Notes under the pieces: generated by a model
Database searches by the model: none
Seen by the model: the letters and a program-made list of their open reading frames with translations, nothing else
What the model was told of the DNA's origin: nothing
Part shown: piece after piece, positions 1-8,646 of the stretch
How positions within the stretch are numbered: position 1 is the stretch's first letter
Layout of the letters: each line of letters opens with the position of its first letter
Assembly (NCBI RefSeq): GCF_965208895.1
Contig: NZ_OZ242363.1
Location: 248,001-312,000, forward strand
Direction: 5' to 3'
From: Poriferisodalis sp965208895
Lineage (GTDB): Bacteria; Actinomycetota; Acidimicrobiia; Acidimicrobiales; Poriferisodalaceae
Length of the DNA stretch: 64,000 bases
Made by a program: the position numbers and the translations under genes

Positions 1-1176
1 GGGATGCTGGCGCTGCGAGCGGCGGGGCAGTGGTTGGGCGGGGCTGCGTTCATCGTCGTGCTGGTGCGTGTGCTGCCACACCTCGGCGTCGGCGGACTGG
101 ACTCCGATGGGGGAGTGGCGACCCGTTCGGCTCGCAGGCTGGCGCCGCGCAGTGCCGGCACGATGGGCCGCCTGCTGCTGCTGTACTCGGCTCTCACCGT
201 GCTGGTCGCCGTCGGCTACGCGCTGGCGGGCATGCCGCTGACCCACAGCGTGCTGCACGCACTGACCACGGCATCGACCGGGGGTTTCTCCACGTACGCG
301 GACTCACTGGGTCATTTCGACTCGGCGGCTATCGAATGGGTGGCGATCTTCGGCATGGCCGCCGGCGGCGTGAGCCTGCCGCTGATGTTCCTGGCGATCC
401 GGCGCCGTGATCCGGCCCGGTTCATTCGGAGCTATGAGTTCCGGCTGTATGTCACGTTGATCGTCTTCGCCACCGTGACCGTGGCGCTGTGGACCCGTGA
501 CGACTTCGGTTTCGGGCACCTCTTCGGCCATGAGCACTTCCGCCAGTCGCTGTTCGCGGTGGTGTCGGTGATCTCGACGACCGGCTTCGAGACAGCGTCC
601 TTCATCGAGTTGTCGACCGGCAGCCAAGCGATTCTGATGGTGCTCATGGTGATCGGCGGCATGAGCGCATCCATGGCCGGCGGTTTCAAGGTTGTGCGTC
701 TGCTGACGCTCGCTTCCTATATCGGGCGCGAGCTGCGCCGCGCCATCTACCCATCGCTGGCCGAGCGGCTGCGCTTGGGCCGCTCGACCATCTCGGAGAC
801 CACGATCAGCCGCATCGTGGGAGAACTGCTGCTCGCAGCGCTGCTGCTGATTCCCGCGGCGATCCTGCTCGGCGCCAGCGGGCTCGACATCGTCGGCGCG
901 CTCAGCTACGCCGTATCCGCGCTCTCCAATGTCGGGCCCGCTGTGTCGTATGTCGATCCGGAGCTGTCGAGCGTGGTGCCTGCAGTGGGCTCGACCGGGC
1001 ACCTGGCAGCGGTCGGCTGGCTGGGGCGCCTCACCGCAGGGCTGCTCATGCTGGCAGGGCGTATGTCGGTGACCGCGACGGCGGTGGCGCTGAGCGTCGC
1101 GGTCTATCCGGCAGTGGCTGCGGTCCGTCACGGGCAATGGCGTCGCCGCAGGGCCTACGGGGTGAGGGTGCGATGA
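1..1176 (+). CDS. TrkH-family potassium uptake protein, 5' end outside window
   Basis: This is a membrane subunit of a Trk/Ktr-type potassium transporter. The frame is open to the first base, and the visible protein begins at the family's QWLGG segment, so roughly the first 100 residues (first pore repeat) lie upstream. An ATG at position 4 is internal, not the start. Three of the four pore-loop signatures are visible: TTASTGGFST, STTGFETAS and ALSNVGPAVS, each with the conserved filter glycine. About eight hydrophobic segments alternate with short loops. A second TrkH gene follows 46 bp downstream, so the pair probably forms one transcription unit. No TrkA-type regulatory subunit is visible; it may lie upstream. 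Family call is firm; ion selectivity (K+ versus Na+/K+) is inferred. Confidence 0.9.
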   Translation, partial: GMLALRAAGQWLGGAAFIVVLVRVLPHLGVGGLDSDGGVATRSARRLAPRSAGTMGRLLLLYSALTVLVAVGYALAGMPLTHSVLHALTTASTGGFSTYADSLGHFDSAAIEWVAIFGMAAGGVSLPLMFLAIRRRDPARFIRSYEFRLYVTLIVFATVTVALWTRDDFGFGHLFGHEHFRQSLFAVVSVISTTGFETASFIELSTGSQAILMVLMVIGGMSASMAGGFKVVRLLTLASYIGRELRRAIYPSLAERLRLGRSTISETTISRIVGELLLAALLLIPAAILLGASGLDIVGALSYAVSALSNVGPAVSYVDPELSSVVPAVGSTGHLAAVGWLGRLTAGLLMLAGRMSVTATAVALSVAVYPAVAAVRHGQWRRRRAYGVRVR

Positions 1177-1222
1177 GCGACCCTGTAACGGCACCTCTGG
1201 GGCGCCCGCAGCGCAGGTCGCG

Positions 1223-2818
1223 TTGTCGATGAACGTCTCGACCCTGCTGGCGGGGCGTCGCTTCGAATCCACCCCGGTGCACGTGAGCGGTGTGGCGCTG
1301 CTGCTGGTGGCTGCGGGCATGGCAGTCTCCGCAGGCGTCGCGCTCATCGACGGCGGCGGGGGAGCGCTCGCCTTGGCGGCCTCCGCCGCGATCACCGCAA
1401 GTGCCGGCAGCGCCATGATGGGCTCGACCACGGCCTCGGACCGGTCCGATTCGCCGCTGGCATTCGCCTCGGTGGCCTGGGCTTGGCTGGCGGTCTCGAT
1501 AGCGGGAACGATGCCGTACCTGTTCAGCGGCGTGATCGGCTGGAGCGAAGCCGACAACGCGTTGTTCGAGTCCGTGTCGGGTTTCACCTGCACGGGCGCC
1601 ACGATCCTGGCCGACATCGACGGGGTTGCCCACGGGATCCTCTTTTTCCGCAGCATGACCCAGTGGTTCGGCGGCATGGGCCTGATCGTGCTCGCCGTGA
1701 GCGTGCTGCCCGCACTGAAGGTCGGCGGGCTGGAGCTCATCGCCAACGAGGCGCCCGGCCCGACGGCCGATCGCTTCACCCCGCGCATAGCGGCCACGGC
1801 TCGGCGGCTGTGGATGCTGTACAGCGGATTCACGGTGGCGGTCGCACTGGCTCTGCTGGCAGCGGGTACGAGCCTGTTCGACGCGGTGGCGCACGCCTTC
1901 ACCACCGTGGCGACGGGGGGCTTCTCGACGCATTCGGCATCGATTGACTTCTTCGACTCGCTGGCCGTGGAGCTGGTGGTGATTGTGGGAATGATCGCGT
2001 GCGGCGCGAGCTTCTCGATCCATTGGCACACGATCATGCGTACGCGTTCGAGACTGCGTGGCTACTCGGAGCTGCGCTGGTACCTGGGTCTCATCGGCGG
2101 TGCCGCGATTGCGCTGCTGGTGCTCAACTCCGGCAAGCTCGACCTGGGCCAGAACATCCGCGAGGCAGCCTTCTACGCAGCGTCGCTGGGGTCCAACACC
2201 GGCTACGGCCTCACCGATTACACCCATTCGCCATTCTGGACGCCTTCCGCGCAGATCGTCCTGCTGGCGCTGTTCCTGGTGGGCGGCATGACGGGTTCGA
2301 CCGCAGGCGGAATGAAGGTGCTGCGCTTGCAGATCGTGGCCCGTTACGCGGTCCGCGAGGTCATCCGCGCTCGCCACCGCAGAGCCGTGCTGCCGATGCG
2401 CATCGGCGACACCACCGTGGCTGAGGACGTGGCGGCGCGGGCGCTGGGATTCGTGTTGCTCTACTTGGGTCTTGCTCTGGCGGGCGGGGTGCTGATGACC
2501 GCACTGGGCAACGATCTCGAGACCGGCTTTTCCGGAGCAGTCTCGGCTATCGGCACCGTCGGCCCGGCGCTGGGCGAAGCCGGGCCGACGTCATCGGCGC
2601 TGGCGTTCGAGCGTGCGTCGCGGCCGGTGATGATGGTGCTCATGCTGTTCGGCCGCCTCGAAGTGTTTCCCACGATGCTGATGTTCGTAGCGGCGATGCG
2701 GGCTGGCACTCGCTCGCGCTACGGGCGCCAGGCTGCACAACGCGGACCGCGCCGGCTGACTCGCCGGGAGACCCACGCATCCACACGAGCGCTCAAGAGA
2801 CAGAGCGCAGGGGAGTGA
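1223..2818 (+). CDS. TrkH-family potassium uptake protein, second tandem copy
   Basis: This is a full-length TrkH-type channel subunit of about 530 residues. All four pore loops are visible: SGFTCTGAT, TTVATGGFST, SLGSNTGYG and AIGTVGPAL. The QWFGGMG segment after the first pore is typical of the family. The start is TTG 1223 or the ATG two codons later; the frame is closed by a stop at 1163, so no longer form exists. It follows the first TrkH gene closely and differs clearly from it in sequence, so this is an old paralogous pair rather than a recent duplication. Its 3' end overlaps the convergent lipoprotein gene by 26 bp. Co-transcription with the upstream copy is inferred from spacing. Confidence 0.92.
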   Translation: MSMNVSTLLAGRRFESTPVHVSGVALLLVAAGMAVSAGVALIDGGGGALALAASAAITASAGSAMMGSTTASDRSDSPLAFASVAWAWLAVSIAGTMPYLFSGVIGWSEADNALFESVSGFTCTGATILADIDGVAHGILFFRSMTQWFGGMGLIVLAVSVLPALKVGGLELIANEAPGPTADRFTPRIAATARRLWMLYSGFTVAVALALLAAGTSLFDAVAHAFTTVATGGFSTHSASIDFFDSLAVELVVIVGMIACGASFSIHWHTIMRTRSRLRGYSELRWYLGLIGGAAIALLVLNSGKLDLGQNIREAAFYAASLGSNTGYGLTDYTHSPFWTPSAQIVLLALFLVGGMTGSTAGGMKVLRLQIVARYAVREVIRARHRRAVLPMRIGDTTVAEDVAARALGFVLLYLGLALAGGVLMTALGNDLETGFSGAVSAIGTVGPALGEAGPTSSALAFERASRPVMMVLMLFGRLEVFPTMLMFVAAMRAGTRSRYGRQAAQRGPRRLTRRETHASTRALKRQSAGE

Positions 2819-3431
2819 GCGGCATCAACTCGCTGAAGTCGTCTACCCGCAGCGCGCGAGGAAGCTCGCCGGGCTGGACCTGAGCAATTGTCCCGGCCCC
2901 GTCGGGAAGCAACTGCGCGACGCCGTCGAGAAAGAACAGCACGCCCTGGCTGTCTCGTGCGAGCGCTGAGGCGGTGAGGACGAGCTGTGCCACCGCGCGC
3001 ACCCGCTGGGCGCCTTCGACTTCGAAGAACACCTCATTGAGGTGGATGGATACGACGTTGTTCCGCAAGAGCTGCACGTCCACGACCTCGGTGCCGGCCG
3101 GGATCGCGGATTCGAGTCCGTTCTCGGCTTCGGCCGGTGTCGGGCCAGCCAGCAGGTTGTTGAGAGGGGCATCGAGGAAGACCGGTGCTGCGAGGGGACG
3201 TTGCAATTCCACGAGCAGGCCGTCGCGCAGGAAGTAGACCGCATGCAGCGAGGTTGTCGGCGTATCGGGAGCTGCACCCACGACGGGTTGGTTGTTGCGT
3301 TCGGGAAAGACGCCTGCCGGCACCTCGACACGGGAAGGAGCGTCGTCGGTGGGCAATCCGCACCCGGTAGTCGCAATCACGCAACCGATGGCTGCGCCGA
3401 GGCATTTCATTGCGCAGCGGGAGAGCTTCAT
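2793..3431 (-). CDS. GerMN-domain lipoprotein, LpqB-like
   Basis: This is a predicted secreted lipoprotein of 212 residues. The N-terminus has a short charged segment, a hydrophobic stretch and a lipobox around ATTGCG, giving a lipidated cysteine near residue 24. The rest fits a GerMN (sporulation/spore germination) domain, with the features of FLRDGLLVEL and the glycine-proline segment LLAGPTPAEAENGL. It overlaps the kinase gene by 4 bp (ATGA) and is last in an operon that also encodes an MtrA-like regulator and an MtrB-like kinase. In mycobacteria the lipoprotein LpqB occupies this place and modulates MtrB; here it is much shorter and lacks the C-terminal propeller of LpqB. A role in tuning the kinase is inferred from position. 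Confidence 0.75.
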   Translation of the reverse strand: MKLSRCAMKCLGAAIGCVIATTGCGLPTDDAPSRVEVPAGVFPERNNQPVVGAAPDTPTTSLHAVYFLRDGLLVELQRPLAAPVFLDAPLNNLLAGPTPAEAENGLESAIPAGTEVVDVQLLRNNVVSIHLNEVFFEVEGAQRVRAVAQLVLTASALARDSQGVLFFLDGVAQLLPDGAGTIAQVQPGELPRALRVDDFSELMPLTPLRSVS

Positions 3432-4843
3432 CGGTGCCCTGCAATGGGAAGTCTGACGACGAAACGCGCTCCGCGCCGGCCGTCGGGGCGTGCCTCCACG
3501 TGCACAGTTCCCCCATGTCGGCGGGTGTGCTCGTACACCAGCGCCAGTCCGAGACCAGCGCCACTGCCAGCTCCTCGCTTGCGCGCCGCAGCACCGCGTG
3601 TGAAACGCTCAAAGACGAGCTCGCGTTCGGACGGCGCGACCCCCGGGCCGTCGTCCTCGACGGCGACTCGAACCGAATTGCCCGGCCGGGAGATCTCCAC
3701 CCGGGCAACGCCGCCGCCGTGCTTGTCGGCATTTCGCAACAAGTTGTCGAAGACCTGCGCGAGTCCTCGCTTGTCGCCGATCACGACTGCATCGGTCGCA
3801 GTCGCGCTGATGTCCAGTGTGACGTCGGGCCCGTGCGTGGCGACGCGATGCTGGACCAACTCGGTGATGTTGACGAGGCCGCGTTCGAAGACCGAACCGT
3901 CCGCATCGGGGCGGGAGATCTCCAGCAGGTCCTGTACGAGCTGCTGGAACCTGTCGACCTCCGAAGCGAGCAGATCCAGCGCAGTTGCACCTTGAGCCGA
4001 CAGTTCGTCGCGATGGCCGCTGAGGTAGTCGATCGAGCTACGCAGGGTCTGCAGCGGTGAACGCAACTCGTGGCTCACGTCGGACGCGAACCTGGCGTCA
4101 CGCGCAATCCGGCGTTCCATGGCATCGGCCATGTCGTTGAACGACTCCACGATCACGGCGAGATCGGGGTCGTCGCTGCGTTCGACGCGCGTGTCAAACC
4201 GGCCGTGAGCGATCGAGTTCGCAGCATCGGACACCGTTGCCAGCGGTCGCAACAGCCGTCCGCCGGCCCAGGCGCCGACGGCGACGCCGATGAGCACCGT
4301 CAGCGCGGCGCCTACGCCGAGGATCAGGCGCAGGCTGGCGAGCGTGGCCTCGATCTCTGAGAGGGGGACTACCTCGAAGTACAGCGTTTCGCTGAGCTGG
4401 GACACCGCAGACGGACGCAGGCGCAGACCCAGCGCGAGCTGGGGAACACCGTCGAGCCGGTATCGCATCGCGTGGGCCTCTTCAGACCGCTCCACCGCAG
4501 CCACAAACTCGTCGGGCAGGTCGCTGGGCACGAGCGACGGAGATCGCCAGATGTCGGGTCCGGTGCGGACGATGGAGCGGCTGCCGCTGAGGCTGGGAAG
4601 CGATTCCAGGAGGACGGCGAAGTCGGGGCTCTCCGCACGCAGCGAGCCCTGCACCTGGGTCGCGTTCGCGAAGAACTGGGCCTCGGAGGAATCTTGGCGC
4701 AGGCCCAGCATCGAGCCTCGGGAAAGGCTGTAGGTCATGACGACCAGCAGGAACGCCGCCAGCATCGCGCCGAGCGTGAACGCCCCGACGACGCGGGCGC
4801 GTAGCGGCAGCCGCCGCAGTGGCCGCGGCCACCGCAACCTCAT
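3428..4843 (-). CDS. Sensor histidine kinase, MtrB-like
   Basis: This is a membrane sensor kinase of 471 residues, partner of the response regulator just upstream. In order it shows a first transmembrane helix (about 17-38), an extracytoplasmic sensor region (about 40-170), a second helix (about 172-195), a HAMP domain, a HisKA dimerisation domain with the phosphoacceptor His258 in SDVSHELRSP, and an HATPase domain with N-box NLLRNADKHG and G-box DDGPGVAP. I place the start at ATG 4843: it has a good ribosome site (AGGGTGG) and matches the usual basic N-terminus. A longer in-frame form from GTG 4906 would only add translated duplication sequence. The gene lies after a 74-bp tandem duplication and ends in a 4-bp ATGA overlap with the lipoprotein gene. 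Confidence 0.88.
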   Translation of the reverse strand: MRLRWPRPLRRLPLRARVVGAFTLGAMLAAFLLVVMTYSLSRGSMLGLRQDSSEAQFFANATQVQGSLRAESPDFAVLLESLPSLSGSRSIVRTGPDIWRSPSLVPSDLPDEFVAAVERSEEAHAMRYRLDGVPQLALGLRLRPSAVSQLSETLYFEVVPLSEIEATLASLRLILGVGAALTVLIGVAVGAWAGGRLLRPLATVSDAANSIAHGRFDTRVERSDDPDLAVIVESFNDMADAMERRIARDARFASDVSHELRSPLQTLRSSIDYLSGHRDELSAQGATALDLLASEVDRFQQLVQDLLEISRPDADGSVFERGLVNITELVQHRVATHGPDVTLDISATATDAVVIGDKRGLAQVFDNLLRNADKHGGGVARVEISRPGNSVRVAVEDDGPGVAPSERELVFERFTRGAAARKRGAGSGAGLGLALVYEHTRRHGGTVHVEARPDGRRGARFVVRLPIAGHR

Positions 4844-4918
4844 GTCACCACCCTGCGAGCGGGTGCCGCCATCGGGCACAGCAGCCGCCGCAGTGGCCGC
4901 GGCCACCGCAACCTCATG

Positions 4919-4921
<3 letters not shown>
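4807..4921. repeat. 41-bp perfect direct repeat, 74-bp tandem duplication at regulator/kinase junction
   Basis: The 41 bases at 4807-4847 recur exactly at 4881-4921, an offset of 74 bp, so one 74-bp segment has been duplicated. Each copy, read on the minus strand, holds TGACATGAGG. In the upstream copy TGA is the stop of the response regulator and the ATG at 4917 opens a 25-codon frame. That frame is out of phase with the kinase because 74 is not a multiple of three, and it stops at 4840-4842 in an ATGA overlap with the kinase ATG at 4843. The ancestral junction was probably TGACATG, with the kinase ATG directly after the regulator stop. Whether the mini-ORF is translated is not known. Confidence 0.95.
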
Positions 4922-5595
<674 letters not shown>

Positions 5596-5599
<4 letters not shown>

Positions 5600-6024
5600 T
5601 TCCGTACCGCCTTGTTGTCAGTACGAGCCCCGGCCCGGCGCCGCCCCTGTGGGGTGCTGCGGGGGCGAAGCTGTACTGAGGCCTGGTCGGCCCACTCGCT
5701 CATGGAGCGCAGCACGAGCGCTGCGAGCGCAGCGACGCCTGCCGCGGCTGCCAGCGCTCCGATGACGGTCCCGCCCAGTGCGGGGCCGACGCAGTCCAGG
5801 CTGCACTGCAGGGCGCCCGTCGCCCAGCCCGCAAGCCCGCCGCAGACTGCGGCGACGACAATCGCGGCGAAGGCCACAGCGCGGGCGAGCACGGAGGGCA
5901 ACGCGGTGGGCGCAGCAGTGAGCCCGATGCCGCCGTCCATCGGATCGTCGGCGCTGGCGGGGGGGCCTGGTGTCTGCGGACCGCTGTGCGGCCAGTCGTC
6001 GCCCTGCACGCTCACCCGTGCCAT
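5596..6024 (-). CDS. Small two-helix membrane protein upstream of the two-component system
   Basis: I do not recognise this 142-residue protein. Its first 50 residues are hydrophilic and proline/glycine rich. Two hydrophobic segments follow (about residues 48-75, rich in Ala/Val, and about 82-112), with a GALQCSLDCVG loop between them holding two cysteines. The tail is strongly basic. ATG 6024 is chosen because the reading frame upstream of it runs through a dispersed repeat and has no protein-like character. It overlaps the response regulator by 4 bp, so it is probably translated with it. It could be an accessory sensor or simply a linked membrane protein; nothing in the sequence decides. 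Confidence 0.6.
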
Positions 6025-6064
6025 GGTACGGCCAGACGGGACCCAGACCGTCAATCGCCCAAGA

Positions 6065-6183
6065 GGCTGAGCCGATAGGCGAAGCCGTGGCCCGAGCGGC
6101 CCGTGAGCGCCGAGTCGATGGAAATTGGGAACAGAGCGGGAAACAACTGGTGCGAGAGCGGGAAGGTTCACCTATCCGCGCAT
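6065..6183 (+). repeat. Dispersed repeat R1, single diverged copy
   Basis: This intergenic copy of family R1 begins GGCTGAGCCG and contains GGCGAAGCCGTGGCCCGAG, then AACAGAGCGGG and GGTTCACCTATCCGC. It matches the two tandem 102-bp units at 30385-30588 over most of its length, apart from an insertion/replacement around 6109-6128. It lies between the divergent membrane-protein operon and the Nudix gene. Confidence 0.75.
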
Positions 6184-6252
6184 CCTTTAGGTGTGCGGTG
6201 CGCTGCGTCGGGTGTCGGCTCAGGCGCCCGGCTTGCGTGGCAGACTGCCGCA

Positions 6253-6759
6253 GTGCCCTCTGACATGCACCGATGGGCTGTTGCCGGCGGCATTCTCGCG
6301 CACGACGGCGCTGTGCTCATGGTCAACAACCGTCGACGCAATGGCAGCACCGACTGGAGTACGCCGGGCGGCGTCGTCGATCCAGGCGAGACGGTGCTCG
6401 GGGCATTGACCCGTGAGGTTGCCGAGGAGACCGGCTTGCAGGTCGCAGCCTGGGACGGACCCCTCTACACCGTCGAGGCCGATGGCACCGACGGGCCCGG
6501 TTGGTTCTTGAAGGTCGAGGTTCACGAGGCCCAGCAGTGGAGCGGCGACCTCGATATCGACGATCCCGATGGCATCGTCTTCGACGCTCGATGGGTGCGC
6601 ATCGGCGAGATCGAAGATCTGCTGAGGGGCCAGTACGCATGGATGGCTGAACCGCTGCTCGCGTACCTGGACGGCGGTGCTCCGCGGGGCCACGTGTTCC
6701 GTTACACCGTGACCGGCGATCACCGCAGCGGCTTGGTGGTGACGCCCGAGGGGCGCTGA
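6253..6759 (+). CDS. Nudix hydrolase
   Basis: This is a Nudix-fold pyrophosphohydrolase of about 168 residues. The Nudix box is complete: G-x5-E-x7-REVAEETGL, starting in STPGGVVDPGETVLGALT, so metal binding and catalysis should be intact. The start is GTG 6253 or ATG 6265; an in-frame extension further upstream reads through the R1 repeat and is not protein-like. The substrate cannot be told from the sequence; nucleoside diphosphate derivatives are typical. DNA polymerase IV follows 23 bp downstream, which would fit a nucleotide-pool or repair role, but that link is only positional. Confidence 0.85.
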   Translation: MPSDMHRWAVAGGILAHDGAVLMVNNRRRNGSTDWSTPGGVVDPGETVLGALTREVAEETGLQVAAWDGPLYTVEADGTDGPGWFLKVEVHEAQQWSGDLDIDDPDGIVFDARWVRIGEIEDLLRGQYAWMAEPLLAYLDGGAPRGHVFRYTVTGDHRSGLVVTPEGR

Positions 6760-6782
6760 CCGCAGCCACCCACCGCAGTCCC

Positions 6783-8162
6783 ATGAGCCGATCACCGCAT
6801 CGATTGTCCGACCCAACCGATCCCAGCGAGCTCCCGATCCTGCACGTCGACATGGACGCGTTCTACGTGGAGGTGGAACGCAAGCGCGATCCGTCGCTGG
6901 TCGGGCGCCCGGTGATCGTCGGGGGATCAGGCAGGCGCGGTGTCGTCGCATCGGCCAGCTACGAAGCGCGGGCGTCGGGCGTTCACGCGGCGATGCCGAC
7001 CGCACAGGCGCGCCGGCTGTGTCCGGGGGCTGCGGTCATCACATCGGATTTCTCTGGCTACGTCGAGGCCTCTTCGGCAATCGCGGAGGTCTTTGAGTCG
7101 GTCACGCCTCATGTGGAGCCGATTGCGCTGGATGAGGCCTTTCTGGATGTCTCCGGCGCCCACCGGCTCTTCGGCCCGTCGCCTGAGATCGCGTGGCACC
7201 TGCGCGACGCCATCCGCGACGCGGTGGCACTCGAATGCTCCGTCGGCGTCGCCTCCAACAAGACCTTGGCAAAGCTCGCCTCGGAAGCGGCGAAGCCGGC
7301 CGTGCGCGCGACCGGCCCCGAGCCAGGGCTCGGTGTTCGGGTGGTCTGTGTCGCGGACGAGCTGGAATTCCTGCGGGCCCACCGCGCGGAGGCGCTGTGG
7401 GGCGTGGGACCGGTGACGCTGCGTCGGCTCCACGAGATCGATGTGCACACCGTGGGCGACTTGGCGGCGGTGCCGCTGGAGCGGCTGATCTCCGCTGTCG
7501 GCACGGCGCACGGCGCGCACCTGGCGGCACTCGCACAGGGACGTGATGACCGGCCGGTTCATCGAGGCGGGATTCCGCGTTCGATCAGCCACGAGCAGAC
7601 ATTCGAATTCGATCTGAATGATGCAGTTCTCATTCGAGGCGAAGCGATTCGGCTCGCCGATGCCGTCGCGTCCCGTCTGCGCGCCCACGGGCTGTCGGGG
7701 CGGACCATCACGGTCAAGGTGAAGCATCCTGACTTCTCGCTGCGGACGCGAGCTCACACGCTCGACGAGCCGGTCCAAACCGGCACGACAGTCGCGCAGG
7801 TGGCACAGCGGCTCATCAGCACTCTCGATCTGGGCGGGGGAATCCGTTTGCTGGGAGTGGCGGTGTCGAACCTGGAGGAAACGGCGTCTGGCGGGACCGA
7901 GTCCGACGCAGCCGCTGTCGACGAAGAATCCGCGCAGCCCTCGGCCCCACTCCAGCTCGCATTCGACTTGGGCCTGCGGTCCGGTGCTGAGCCAGCGCGC
8001 AGCGGCGACACGGACTGCGGCCCGACCGGCGACTCTGAGCTCGACCTCCAGCTTGCTGACGCCCTGGACGCCATTCGAGACCGTTTTGGCCGTGCCGTGA
8101 TTGCGCACGGGTCGGCTGCGCTGCGAGGCGGTCAGCCCGGCGAATGCCGCTGGGGCCGCTGA
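6783..8162 (+). CDS. dinB: DNA polymerase IV (Y-family)
   Basis: This is a 459-residue translesion polymerase. The palm begins LPILHVDMDAFYVEVER with the first catalytic Asp, and the second acidic cluster is ALDEAFLDVSG. The segment GVASNKTLAKLASEAAKP and the HhH-containing thumb (LWGVGPVTLRRL) are typical of DinB, as is the little-finger domain with RSISHEQTF. A C-terminal stretch, PLQLAFDLG, is a plausible sliding-clamp binding peptide. The usual SLDEAYLD is here ALDEAFLD, with Phe in place of the usual Tyr; both acidic residues remain. It acts in replication past damaged bases. No LexA box was looked for beyond inspection of the short upstream gap. Confidence 0.95.
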   Translation: MSRSPHRLSDPTDPSELPILHVDMDAFYVEVERKRDPSLVGRPVIVGGSGRRGVVASASYEARASGVHAAMPTAQARRLCPGAAVITSDFSGYVEASSAIAEVFESVTPHVEPIALDEAFLDVSGAHRLFGPSPEIAWHLRDAIRDAVALECSVGVASNKTLAKLASEAAKPAVRATGPEPGLGVRVVCVADELEFLRAHRAEALWGVGPVTLRRLHEIDVHTVGDLAAVPLERLISAVGTAHGAHLAALAQGRDDRPVHRGGIPRSISHEQTFEFDLNDAVLIRGEAIRLADAVASRLRAHGLSGRTITVKVKHPDFSLRTRAHTLDEPVQTGTTVAQVAQRLISTLDLGGGIRLLGVAVSNLEETASGGTESDAAAVDEESAQPSAPLQLAFDLGLRSGAEPARSGDTDCGPTGDSELDLQLADALDAIRDRFGRAVIAHGSAALRGGQPGECRWGR

Positions 8163-8268
8163 GTTCACGGCTTTGTCGGCGCGAAGCACGCGGGGCGCGT
8201 GGAAGTAGTGCTGGGCGCGGTCCTACACTGGACCCAACACCGGCGAGACAGCATTTTGGAGTCTGTGC

Positions 8269-8646
8269 GTGCCGCTTTCCGAAGACGAACAACGGATCCT
8301 GCTCGAGATCGAGAAGGACTTCTACGACACTGACCCGGAGTTCGCGCGGGAAGTGTCTGAGACCACGCTGACTCGCCATGCCCTGCGCAACATCCGCTGG
8401 GCTGTGCTCGGCGGGATCCTGGGTCTGGTCGGCATCGGCTTAGGCCTGCAGGTGCACTTCGCGCTGTCTTTCGTCGCATTCCTGGTGGTGTTCGCGAGTG
8501 CAGTCGTGATCGAGCGCAATGTTCGCAAGATGGGCAGGCTGGGTCTCGAGAAAGTCTCCGATTCGATCGCCAAGCGCACCAAGCCCGACAGTTCGGACTC
8601 CTTCGGCGACCGTATGAGGCGCCGTTTCCGCGACGACCCCAGCTAG
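8269..8646 (+). CDS. DUF3040 membrane protein
   Basis: This 125-residue protein opens MPLSEDEQRILLEIEK, the hallmark of the actinobacterial DUF3040 family. A soluble helix is followed by two adjacent transmembrane segments (about 44-62 and 64-82) and a basic tail. The start is GTG 8269. Its stop overlaps the convergent transglutaminase gene by 4 bp. The function of DUF3040 is not known; family members are often found near division or wall genes. Confidence 0.85.
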   Translation: MPLSEDEQRILLEIEKDFYDTDPEFAREVSETTLTRHALRNIRWAVLGGILGLVGIGLGLQVHFALSFVAFLVVFASAVVIERNVRKMGRLGLEKVSDSIAKRTKPDSSDSFGDRMRRRFRDDPS

